Of a stretch of DNA of 64,000 nucleotides, positions 10,844-20,828 are shown in pieces (within the stretch, counting starts at the first letter, position 1; each line of letters opens with the position of its first letter). Below the pieces are notes generated by a model. The model saw nothing but the letters and a program-made list of their open reading frames with translations, was not told the origin of the DNA and did not search any database. The DNA is from Adiantum capillus-veneris (taxonomy: Eukaryota > Streptophyta > Polypodiopsida > Polypodiales > Pteridaceae). Location: assembly GCA_014529385.2 (NCBI GenBank), contig CM043958.1, forward strand, positions 139,696,398 to 139,760,397, in the 5' to 3' direction. Both the position numbers and the translations under genes were made by a program.

Positions 10844-12111
10844 TCACCTATGTGAGGAGGCAGGGCCGGTGGAGGTACTCTTGGAATCATATGTGGGAGA
10901 GGGACGGGTACCGGTCTTGGCATATGTGTGGATGATGCAGGATATGGAACATAACCGGGCATAGGTCCACTCGGATAAGGGCTAGGGAGCGGCACTCGAG
11001 GAGCATGAACAAGTGGTACAATTGGAGGTGTGGGGGCCATGTGTGCATAAGGGGCTAGAGGCACATACGGTCGAGGCCCCATATTAGGTACTACGACACT
11101 AGGTAGTGGCACTGCGCTAACCGTAGATGTCATCGGTACATTCTCTGTCAGGCCTATCCCTGGAGTGAGCACTGTGTTTTCCTTAATAGAGGGTTGAGCC
11201 AAGTTAGGGAAGCTAAAGTTTTCGCTCGGAGGCTCAGATTGCATAGAGACCCCAGGTGAAATGACGTAAGATGGGTCCATGGGACTCATTAGAGGAGTCT
11301 CCATTTGTGATAGAGTAGGCTGTTGAGCCTTGCTCGTATCTAGAAATCTCATGGGGCCAGTTGAGAGTATATTTACCCCTCGGTTTTGCCTTTCCGATTG
11401 AATAATGCCATGGATAACATTACAGATCATTTTCTGTTGATCTTCAATGCTCGTGGCACTAGAGGTGGATTGTACAATCTCTATCCATCCTACATGGTAG
11501 GCGTGGCTGGAGTGTAGATCCGTCAACACCTCAGTGTGGAGGTCGTATGTCCAATGATCATTAATGAACAATCCTTCTAGAGTCGACGTGTTAACGGTTT
11601 CTTGTGAGGTAGAAGCAATGTTGCTCCCCGTGGTTTTACTTGTCACCAACGATACTCTAGAGGGAACTTCTGAAGGAGGCAGCTCAACAGGGCCTTCTTG
11701 GTAAGAAGTTGGTAGGATATCCACATGGACACTCTTTGGGGGTGTGGGGTCCACGTGCGATGTGAAAGGAGAGTCCACTTCCCCACCCCCTTCGTGTGCT
11801 TCATTTGCATCAGGTTCCGAGCGAGTAGCTCTACCTAATGTTTCCATGAAACAGATAAACATACTAGTACTAGGCTGTGGAGCTTCGGGAGGTGCATGGC
11901 CTTCTCTCTTAGTGTTTTGGGTAGGGTATGCTTCCATGATTTCTGAGTCGGAGGAGGAATCACTAGCGGCTATTTTAGGGTCTTGGGTGGTGCTACCTTG
12001 TGTCCCCGCTGAGGGTCTAGAGCCTATCGTGGATGGGTAATGGATGTCCGTATGAACAGAGGCACCCTCAATATGCTCATGTTCTAGCACCCGCCCAGAG
12101 CGTAAGTGCAT
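10840..12111 (-). CDS. proline-rich upstream ORF of element C (Gag N-terminal part)
   Basis: A 423-residue frame starts MHLRSGRVLEHEHIE; an LRSGR start is common at the N terminus of plant gypsy Gag proteins. The rest is low in known motifs, acidic in the middle and very proline-rich toward the end (PHMIPRVPPPALPPHIGD). Its stop (10840-10842) abuts the next frame, which opens at 10843 in the -1 phase. The following 15 bp (about 10805-10835) are a tandem duplication encoding EPRSKEPRSK. It could be a separate ORF1 or the head of Gag cut off by an indel. No slippery heptamer is visible, so I favour an indel or re-initiation. Confidence 0.65.
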   Translation of the reverse strand: MHLRSGRVLEHEHIEGASVHTDIHYPSTIGSRPSAGTQGSTTQDPKIAASDSSSDSEIMEAYPTQNTKREGHAPPEAPQPSTSMFICFMETLGRATRSEPDANEAHEGGGEVDSPFTSHVDPTPPKSVHVDILPTSYQEGPVELPPSEVPSRVSLVTSKTTGSNIASTSQETVNTSTLEGLFINDHWTYDLHTEVLTDLHSSHAYHVGWIEIVQSTSSATSIEDQQKMICNVIHGIIQSERQNRGVNILSTGPMRFLDTSKAQQPTLSQMETPLMSPMDPSYVISPGVSMQSEPPSENFSFPNLAQPSIKENTVLTPGIGLTENVPMTSTVSAVPLPSVVVPNMGPRPYVPLAPYAHMAPTPPIVPLVHAPRVPLPSPYPSGPMPGYVPYPASSTHMPRPVPVPLPHMIPRVPPPALPPHIGD

Positions 12112-13069
12112 GTGCTTTTGATACCCTAAGGTGTCAAAAAGCTGCTCTAGGAGGCCTTGTGACTAGTTTTGTGTGTGTTTTTTTGTTTGTTTTTTTGCTA
12201 GATTTTTTAGAGCGTGTCGTGGAATGGGCCGTGTGATAGCTCGAAACGAGCGTATCACTAGGAGGGACGCGTTGTGCTTTACAGCCCACCGTTTGGTTCT
12301 ATTTTGCTCCAGAAAAGCCCGAAACAGTATTTTCCTAGCTGGGGAACTAGGCTCCAAATAGCAAGTCTAAGGGTGCAAGTGGGAAGAGAAGGGAGGAGAG
12401 GAGGACTTGCCCCACATGCTCTCATTCCCTCTTGAGGGAGCAGGGTATATATATAAGAGTGAGTCTAGTATATATCATAAGACTGAGGACTGAGGCCTGG
12501 GCCTGGGCTTGGGCTTGGGCTTGGGCTTGGGGAAACGATCCCGATCTAACTTTTATACAAACCAACCCGTCCGTTTTTATAACCTCCGTTTTTATTTTTC
12601 GAAAATTTAACCTCCCCCTCACTCACGTTTTTATTTTTCGATTTTTTTTTAAATTTTTTTTTTCTTCTTCTCTTTTTTTTTTTTTGGTGCGCGTTGACCT
12701 CACCTACCTACTTTCTATCTCGTCTACCTACTTACCTGCTAATCAGTGGTTCACCTAATTACTAACCTGCTTAATTAACTAACTGTGCGCAAACCAGAAA
12801 TCACAGAAAACACAGAAAATGCAAAAATTGAAACTTGACAGAACTGTGCAGTGCAAACCAGAAAATGCAGAAAATGCAAAAAACACAAGAAATGCTAACT
12901 GTATAAGCTGAAATTTGAACTTAATAGAACTAGCAAAACAGACTTTAACAGAACACAGAAAACAGAAATCTCCACACAACTACACACACTCATTCCCTAC
13001 CTTTCCTATGATAGAAATTGCACCACAAGAAAGCGTAAAGTGCTTAACCGAGCTTAGTGTAGGGCATTT
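12112..13069 (-). other. 5' leader of element C
   Basis: About 950 bp between the primer site and the upstream ORF, with no coding similarity. It holds a (TTGGGC)n-like hexamer run at 12496-12531, a T-rich stretch at 12635-12690 and A-rich imperfect repeats around AAAACACAGAAAATGC at 12795-12965. Confidence 0.7.
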
Positions 13070-13086
13070 CCCCGGCAGCGGCGCCA
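13070..13086 (-). promoter_or_regulatory. primer binding site of element C (tRNA-Asp type)
   Basis: The minus strand reads TGGCGCCGCTGCCGGGG, one base off the complement of the 3' end of plant tRNA-Asp. It lies four bases from the LTR, as expected for a primer site. Confidence 0.88.
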
Positions 13087-13090
13087 AAAA

Positions 13091-13681
13091 TGTGCGCTCC
13101 TTGCCGCACTGTCGAAGCAAAGGACTTGCCGATACACCGTGTGCGAGCCACAAATGGATCCAAGCACACAACAAGCTTAAACTAGCAAGCTCAAGAGAGC
13201 AAAGGGTGTGTCACTCACCGCTCTATGCTCGCCTTCGTGGTGGATTCCTCGCCGCGATGAAGAAGAAGCTGCAGTCGTGCCGCGCTCAACCGCTTCGCCG
13301 CCGTCGTGCCTTCATAATGCTCGATCGCACACACACTTTCCCTCTCTCTCTCTCTCTCTCTCACATACACACACACACACGGAGGTGAAGAAGAAGAAGA
13401 TGGAGATGGAGATGGAGCAAGAGCACTCTTCTATTGCACAAATGAGAGAATGAGTGAATTTTAGGTTTAGTTGGCTTTTATATGAGCTCACCCCATTCAC
13501 ACTTGGGCGCCCATGCTTAGCCAACTAATCCCTTGAATGTCCCAGTTAGAGTGCGCCTCTCATCGGCGATCACTCTTACCCTTTTCCTATTGGTCCGACA
13601 AGCCCGGTACCTGACTCTACCCAATACATAATACACGTCCGTCGTAGGTGATGGGGTGTCCGTGAGGCGTGAGGGTTAACA
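13091..13681 (-). mobile_element. 5' LTR of element C
   Basis: 591 bp, paired with 4739-5325. It is followed on the right by the duplication CCATT (13682-13686). The minus-strand TATAAA-like box is at 13477-13483. Confidence 0.93.
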
Positions 13682-13686
13682 CCATT

Positions 13687-14759
13687 AGGTCGCCGTCTCT
13701 ACTTGTAGGTCTCTACCGCCCGCTTTGTGTGTGATCCCTACGCTAGTTTTCGCGACATAATGACAAACATGCGCGAAAGGCTCAAGGTGGTGAGCCTACC
13801 TCTCATGTCTGAAGCTCGTCGGGTATTCGTGCGCGTCGTAGAAGCTGCTGGAAGGTCCGTCCGCTCTAGGTGGCAGAAGCTCTCTCCAAAAGGTCAATAG
13901 TGAAAATGAGCTAAAAATGAGGTGAAAATTTCTTATAATGGAGGTCCCCGAACCACTTTTCATGAAATTTGACATGTGCTCCTATCTTCTTGCAAGATGC
14001 GGTTTAGGCTCAAAAATTTCTTGATTTGGACTCCATTTGCTCTGTTTACCAGAAATTTGTCATTTTTGTCAAAACCTGGCCAAAACACGCTTTCCGCTCC
14101 AGTCTCATAATTGTACCCCCACTGTACCATAGGTTTTCCTATTGTCACTGATCATCCCCATATTTTTTGTTTTTCATTACGACTGTTTTTCACCTGCTTT
14201 TGGTATTTTTGAATTTTTTCTGCCGAAAATTAGCAAAATTAAAAGGAAAATAGCAAATCGAGCCTAGAAAATCCCCAAAAATCATAATGAATCACAAACA
14301 TCTCCGCAAAACATTATATACACTCACATGAAATTTTTATGGGCGGATGTCTCCGTTTTACCAATATTTTGCCCGAAAAGTGGCTATTGCTACTTATATA
14401 CACACACCTAAGGGCTTGATTTAGCGTTTGGCTCCATATACCTATAGATACATGCTGTATAAGGGCATATGTACTTGGGTTAGTCCAGAAAATTTCGCAA
14501 TCAAACAACAACCGTTAAAAAAGTAAAAAATCGTGCCCTTTTTTGCTCTTTTTGCTATTGGTTGCACATTTGAGAATGCCTCCCCCTCTCCTAGCCGGAG
14601 TCCTCCCGGACGACAAGGTATCGTCTCGGAGTATGTGCCGTGCATAGGTTGAAAAATTTGTGCTAATGATTGGCCGATAAATGTGGCCCTATTTTATGCA
14701 TACTTGGTCAATGCATGGAAAAATTAATGCTATGCAAGAGAAGGGAATAAGCAAGATGC
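13687..14759. other. noncoding block, continuation of 3342-4733
   Basis: After removal of element C, this joins 4733 directly. It is AT-rich with no coding similarity. It leads into the 3' coding tail of element B at about 14760 and is probably B 3' noncoding sequence. Confidence 0.45.
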
Positions 14760-15545
14760 TTATTGGCATTCGCCGTCGAGGTTTCCTGTTTTCTTTGCAA
14801 GTAACAGCTGTAACTCTACTGCTCTCTGTTTAATTGTCTTTTTTGCTACAGGCAATTGCTTTGCTGCTACTGTTGATATAGCCGTAGTTGTTTCTATGGA
14901 GAGGATTGGCTTGGCCGGAATGGCAGTGGACCGTATTGCCTTTGCTTTCCATTGGTATTTTGTTTTTGCCAGTTTTTGTAGATGTTTTGCTACTTTCTTT
15001 GTTGCCACTATTTTGTTGCTGATTGGCATCCACATAAGTCGGTTGCCTTTTTTCAAATGCAGCAGTCTGCCTTCCGTTGTTACTTTACTGAAGGGAGTTC
15101 CTTTTGCTTTTGTTTGGGTATCCAAATGCTAGTGACATTTGAGTTATTGCTAAGCATTTTCTTTGGGATCCATATCTGTTTTATGCCCTTGGTTTTTGGT
15201 TGAACTATCTGCTTCGGTTGAATTCTTTCGTTGCATTGTTGTTTGTCTGCCATGTCATTTCTATCCTTCCGCATCCATCCTTGTTTCTGTTGTTTTGGTA
15301 ATTGAGGTCTTTCCACTACGGTCTGCAACTTCGTATGTCTGTAATTAGCATGGTTGGATTTTACCGGTCTGTTGGTCTCAAGTATCATGTTGTTCTTTGG
15401 TGACATTCTTGCTTTTGGCTCTTTTTTCGGTGATTGCATGGCTTGCAGCAGCTGATTATTCTGGTATTGCTGAGCAAAGGCTATCACCTGTTGTTCATGT
15501 GCATGTTGAATTTTGACTGCCTTTGCATTCCAATCTATCTGCACA
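14760..15545 (-). pseudogene. 3' tail of element B: glutamine/lysine-rich region with W-x-P motifs
   Basis: Two frames (15080-15544 and 14760-15125) encode a Gln-, Asn- and Lys-rich tail downstream of the protease-like domain. It contains IKQIWIPKKML (near 15165), VTSIWIPKQKQK (near 15118) and NRLMWMPISNK (near 15025). The spacing and basic context resemble the W[VI]PK repeats after the protease of element C. I know no function for these motifs. Similar W-V-P-K words are remembered from plant Sirevirus polyproteins, but I cannot confirm that here. Confidence 0.55.
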
Positions 15546-15840
15546 TTGTACTGTTTTTGCCAAGGTTATCCCAACATCATTGGGTGTTGTGTGCTTTCAT
15601 CCTCCACCACATAGAATTTATGTGGGTAAATATATTGATGTACTTGTACATGCAATATAGTCCATCCCAATGTTTTCAACGAGTGTGATGTACTATTTTC
15701 CAGCACTTGAGGAGTAGGATGAAGTTGGCCTGCAGATTTGAGCTGTTGGTATAATCCGTAAGAGATCAAATTTGTTGAGCTGCAGAATCAAGCAATGCCG
15801 TCGATTCAACTTGATTGCTGCCCAGTTTGACTGCAATTAT
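15530..15840 (-). pseudogene. second retropepsin-like domain, downstream of integrase
   Basis: Reading on the minus strand, the frame gives VESTALLDSAAQQ (Asp codon 15787-15789), then after a 1-base loss continues LISYGLYQQLKSAG, and later reaches HPMMLG followed by a stop and PW. The layout (hydrophobic-Asp-Ser-x-Ala, then about 60 residues later a hydrophobic-Leu-Gly-x-Pro-Trp motif) is the pattern of gypsy aspartic proteases. The usual protease of this element is present separately at about 20430-20500. Here the triplet is Asp-Ser-Ala, so catalysis is doubtful even before decay. Its place after integrase is unusual. Confidence 0.55.
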
Positions 15841-17106
15841 TGGATCCACTGTGTCTTCATCCAACTTCGTTAGTCGAATGGCATTGATTTGCAATGGTGC
15901 TCCACTTTGTTGTTGTTGTCGCAGAAGTCTTCTTTTTGCAATGTGTTCTTGTGCTTCTGCTTGAGCTTCCTCTCGTACTCTCTTTTTTTCCTTCGTTCTT
16001 TGTTTTCCTTGATGAATTTGTTGGAGCATCTCCTGTGTGAGTGGTAGATGATATTTCTTTGGACGACATCCGCTAATCCAGTTCGGCATTTCTTCACTTG
16101 CTAATGTAGCAAGCTTGACAGCTCCGCTTTGTGATAGATCACTAATCACAAAGGGTCCCATCCCTCGCTTTTTAATTTTCTTGGCATGTTGCTTCAAAGT
16201 ATAAACAAGTACATAATCACCTATTTTGAACTCTTTAGTGCGCACATGCTTGTCAAAAATCTCTTGTTGTCTTCTCTTTTTAGCATAGATTGAAGCTACA
16301 GCTCTCAAGCGGAGTTCATCTAGCTTTTCAAGATCATCTATTCTTGAAGAGAGTTAATGCCCTGTCCATTCTAAGCGTTTCGCTACTCGTAGAGTTGGAA
16401 TTAAAAACTCTATGGGTAGTATAGCATTTAAGCCAAACACCATGTTGTACGGTGTTATTCCTATTGATGTTTTGTAAGCTACCCTGTATGCCCATAGTAT
16501 TGAGTGTAGCTGCTGATCCCAATCTATTCTTGACTCTGACACTATTTTAGTAAGAACCGTGCATAATGTTTTATTTGTGGCCTCGGCTTGTCCATTGGCC
16601 TGTGGATTGTATGGAGCAGATTTCCTATGTATGACTATGAATTCCTCTACCAGATGTTCAATGACTTCATTGAGAAAATGTGTCCAATGGTCACTGACAA
16701 TTTCTATTGGTAACCCGTATCATACAAAAACATTCTCATACAAAAATTGTGCAGTGGAGCTTGCATCTGCTTTTTGTGTTGCCTTGGCTTCCACCCATTT
16801 TGTGAGATAGTCCGTAGCCACAATGATATATTGGGTATGGGTGCGATATGCAGAGGGTGAGATAGGTCCCACAAGATCAATGCCCCATTTTGCAAATGCT
16901 CTTGCTCCCATCATAGGCCGAAGTGGCATCTCGTCTCTCTTTATTGGCACCTTGGTGCACTGACATGCGTCAGAATGCTTTACAAGCTCTTCAGCATCAA
17001 TATGCAATGTAGGCCACCATATTCCTGTGGTTAAGACAATTTTTGCCGTCTTGTCGCCCGAAAAATGGCCTCCACTTATTCCGCTATGTGCATGTTCTAG
17101 AATCAA
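15841..17106 (-). pseudogene. gypsy integrase of element B
   Basis: The N-terminal zinc domain is seen as HAHSGISGGH followed by SDACQC, in which the first Cys of the usual C-x2-C appears lost. The core has WGIDLVGPI (first Asp), IEIVSDHWTHF (second Asp, near 16690) and NGQAEATNK (Glu, near 16580). The C-terminal part contains FKIGDYVLVYTLKQ and KRGMGPFVISDL, similar to the GPF/Y module. Frameshifts occur near 16720, 16540 and 16330. The catalytic triad residues are all identifiable, but the gene is broken. Confidence 0.85.
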
Positions 17107-17403
17107 CAGGTATTCGATTTCACTTGCACAGATTCTAAGTTGATTGTCCTTTCCTCGCTTATAGAGTTGGTTCCCAAACTGAAAGTCACGAGCTTCCAGC
17201 TCTATCGCCCTTTTCGATGCTCTTGTGGTGTTCTCAGGGAACGTCCTGGTGGTTAAGAAATCATTGATATATTGACTCCATGCAGGTGCAATGTTTACCT
17301 AAAACAATGTCGCGTGATCCACTGGTCGTTTGGCACTACATATAGTACAATTGGTAACATAAGAATGTGTGTCCGCATACATAGTTGGCCAATAAACCCC
17401 TAA

Positions 17404-18911
17404 CTATTTCAATCTGTGGTGAGTTTTCACTGTTGAACAATGAAATGCAGAATCTTGGACATGTGCTTCTTCTAGGTAGCACCAGAATTCTTCTGAATTT
17501 ATACATAATCGTAGGATTTGGTCCGATCCTAGATGATACTTCCGTCCTACTATCACCTGGAAGTTTTTTGTTCGTTGAATTGTTTGTTGTTTGGATCTAT
17601 ACTCCATATTATCAAACCTACTTCCAAAGGAAAGAATGCTAAAAATTTCCTGTGACCATTTGGGTATCATTTTAATATTGAAAAGATAAGCATCTGGTAT
17701 GTCATCATCTACTCCTTCAGGAGCTTCCCCGTTGTGTATCCTTGAAAGATGATCTGCTCGTAGATGGGTTTTACCCTTTTTGACCACCACTGTGAAATCA
17801 AAATCTAGTAATATAATAAACGAACATACAATTCTCCTTGTATTGCATGGTTTATTTACCAGATACAAAAGAGCTTGATGATCTGTGAAGAACACAAATT
17901 TGTTTGCGAGCAAATAATGCCGAAATTTCTTTACAGCATAAATCATTGCTCACCCTTCCCATTCGGTGGTTGTGTAGTTCTTTTCCTCATTGTTTAATTG
18001 TCGGCTTGCATAACAAACTGGAAAATCCATTGTTCCGTCTCCAGGTTGAGCCAGAATACTTTTGATTGCATATGAAGAAGCATCAATGTGAACATGGAAT
18101 ATCTTTTCCCAATCTGGTGCCATCAGTACAGGTGCTTGTATAAGGTTTTCCTTCAGCTTTTGGAATGAAGTTTCACACTCCTTCGTCCAATCAAAATTGA
18201 CTAGAAAACAATACAGAGGTTGTGCGATAACCGCATACATGTATATGAATCTTCGATAATATCCGCAATGTCCCATGAAGGATTGCACTTGTTTAGCATT
18301 GGTAGGCCTGGGCAGGTCTACAATGACTTTGACTTTGTCTAGGTCAGTGGTTATGCCATTTCTTGAGACAATGTGTCCTAAGATGCGGCCTTGCTTAACC
18401 ATAAATATACACTTTTCTGGGTTAAGGCAGATTCGATATGTCCTGCATTTTTCAAAGACCTTTTGCACATGGTCAGTATGTTCCTCTCGTAGTAGAGAGT
18501 GTACACAAAGATCATCCATGTATATTTCTAAGAATATTCTTAGGTATTCTTTGAAAGCGTGCGTCATTAACCTTGGAAGGTAGCTGGGGCATTAGTTAAG
18601 CCAAATGGCATAACTCGATATGCATAAATTCCCCATTCTGTGGCAAACACTGTTTTGTGTTGATCCTCCCTTGCTATTGCCAGTTGGTTATATCCTGAAA
18701 ACCCATCCAGAAAGGAATAAGCCCGTTTTCCAGCCACCCGCTCAAGTACATGTTCTGTGATTGGCAAGGGATAATTATCCCTTATGGTGGCTACATTTAC
18801 CTTTTTGAGGTTGACACACACTCGCAGTTTTCCGTTCTTTTTGGGAACTACCACAATGGGTGACACCCAATCTGTATGTTCAATCTCATAGATGAATTCA
18901 ACTTCCATCAT
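17404..18911 (-). pseudogene. gypsy reverse transcriptase and RNase H of element B
   Basis: Three frames (18567-18911, 17950-18567 and 17404-17946) carry DWVSPIVVVPKKNGKL, FLDGFSGYNQLA, PFGLTNAPATFQG, the active site IYMDDLCVHS, then the connection FMGHCGYYRRFI and the RNase H segments HVHIDASSYAI and FFTDHQALLYLVNKP. It continues past the point where the plus-strand copy (ending at 3341) is cut, giving KGKTHLRADHLSRIHNGE. Stops and frameshifts at about 18567 and 17947 inactivate it. Confidence 0.87.
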
Positions 18912-20828
18912 CTTATCAATCTCTTCTTTGATTTGTTTAGCAAATGTGTCATTATAAGTATAAGGACGTTGTTGCTAGGTTTTGCATCTGATTTCAAAGG
19001 AATTGTATGTTGGCATATCGATGGATCAACTCCTTTGAGGTCTTTATAGGACCATGCAAACACATCTTTATACTTCTTGAGAAGTTATGTTAGTCGTTCT
19101 TCTTCTTCAGGCTCTAAATAGTTTGCTATATAGACCGGCTGAGGCTTTTCACCTGGTTCTGCAAGGTCTATCCTTTTTGCATTTTCTGGTCCATCGTAAG
19201 ATTCTTGGTTGGTTCTTTCCCTGACTGGTGGTGTCATGATGATTTTTTTGTCCTAGATGGTAAATTTCCGATAGTGTGATGGTACATTCATGTTTTCCTT
19301 TTCGGACTCCCCTTTACCATCACTATCTTCTTCAGTAGTCCATATCTCACGTAAAGACCGTTTCAGTTCTTGGTATTTCTGTTTACGCTCCAATTTGGTC
19401 CACTCTTGGTCTTTTGTTGTTTCTTTTTTTGATTTTTTTGATTTTTGTGATTTTGTTTCTGTTTTAGCTTTTCTTTCCTGTTTTATTTCCTCTCGCGTTC
19501 TTTCCCTTCGATCTTTTGAGAATCTTCCTGATATTTGATCTTTTACACAATCCTCTGCTTTTAAAAGCATCAAATAGTGAGTTTTACCTTTTATCCTGGC
19601 CATCAGGTTCTCTCTCACTTTGTTTCCTGCTCGTTTCCTCCTATAGCGTTCCTGGCGTCTAGGGTGCTGATTAGCAAAATCATAAAACTTTATATTCTCG
19701 ATTTCCCTTCCACGCTCACCTTAGGTGTCTGAACACTCATTATTTGCATCATCATTTAGTTCCAGATGTTCAGAGGAGTTATAAAACTCTTCTTGTCCTA
19801 GTGGTTCTATCGTCTCATCTTCTCCTGCTATAATGTTTATCATGTAGTAGGGTAGCACATCATAGCCATCCTTATTGCAAAATTTTGTTTTGTTGGACTA
19901 TCTGTAATGGTACAGACATCCAATGTTGCTAGTATGTGTTCCCATTCTAGAGGTTCCAAGGCATCTTCAGGGAAAGGTTCCGGAATATACTCCTTGTCCT
20001 CTATAGCTCTTTTTAAGATGCATTCCTCTTTTCTCAAGATTCCACAATGTGAAGCTCCGCACATCCATAGCTTTATTTGTTGCCCTAACCATGCTGGGAG
20101 TTTCGATCCTACTACTATAGCTGAATCAAACTCTTCTACAGGTGTTTGGTTCACATCTTTGTAACTATGGTCTATTAGGTGTATTTTAGTTGTTGTCTCG
20201 CCATGTCTGAGGTATATGTGGTCGTAACCCAAATCTTGGACCATCTTCAATTGTCGCATGAATGGTCATCCCAATATGATCTCATAATTGTTCTTTTTGT
20301 CGAAATCAACTATTGCAAATGTATGCTCATACTCGATCCTGCACGAAGTGACAATCACTTTTTCTAAAAGTCCTAGAGGCTTCTCCATGAACCCGTCGGC
20401 CAATTGCAATTTCATTCTGGTAGCTCTTTAAGCTGGTTTTCCCCATTTTTTCCAGATTTCCTTGGTGGCGATAGCAAGTCCCGCTCCACTGTCAAGAATA
20501 GCTTTGGAAACTACTCCTTGGATTCTACTGGTAGCGTGGTGTTTCCATCTTCTCCCTCGCAATACTCTCCAACCTTGTTTAATGGTACTGGCCTCGTGTT
20601 TAGTTGAGGCCTGTCCAACTCTCTGATCCCTTCTTGTAGCCTCAAGGTGGGGTCTTTCACTCCAAATTTTTCTAGGCATTTACCTACTGTGGTCCACATG
20701 TTTGGCCGTAACCTTAGGAGTTCTGCTAATGTGATTGTGCATGCCACCGGGGTGGACAATAACTCAATCAATCCTTGCAAATCCATCACTTTGTTAGAAG
20801 AAAGTCTTTGAGATGAGATTGCTCTCAC
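18912..20828 (-). pseudogene. gypsy protease and linker of element B
   Basis: The protease active site AILDSGAGLAI lies at about 20475-20500 (Asp-Ser-Gly codons 20485-20493). The linker includes an acidic stretch (19840-20259) and a Lys/Glu-rich coiled region (19253-19618). Upstream (20511-20828) is the gag tail. The region mirrors 319-1853 on the plus strand at the left end. Several frame breaks are present. Confidence 0.75.

Larger units (their letters stand above)
4734..13686 (-). mobile_element. complete non-autonomous LTR retrotransposon (element C) with target duplication
   Basis: The unit is bounded by the 5-bp direct repeat CCATT at 4734-4738 and 13682-13686. Inside lie two near-identical LTRs (4739-5325 and 13091-13681) that start TGTGCGCTCC and end TTAACA on the top strand. 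The primer site (13070-13086) and polypurine tract (about 5326-5338) place the element on the minus strand. It encodes an upstream proline-rich ORF and a long Gag-protease ORF. I found no reverse transcriptase, RNase H or integrase anywhere in it, so it must rely on enzymes from another element. This matches the published idea of GAG-only terminal-repeat elements in plants. The LTRs are very similar, so insertion was fairly recent. Confidence 0.92.

Noticed and set aside
10840-10865. Programmed frameshift between the two ORFs of element C
   Set aside because: The frames barely overlap, and no slippery heptamer or downstream stem is seen. An indel or re-initiation is simpler.
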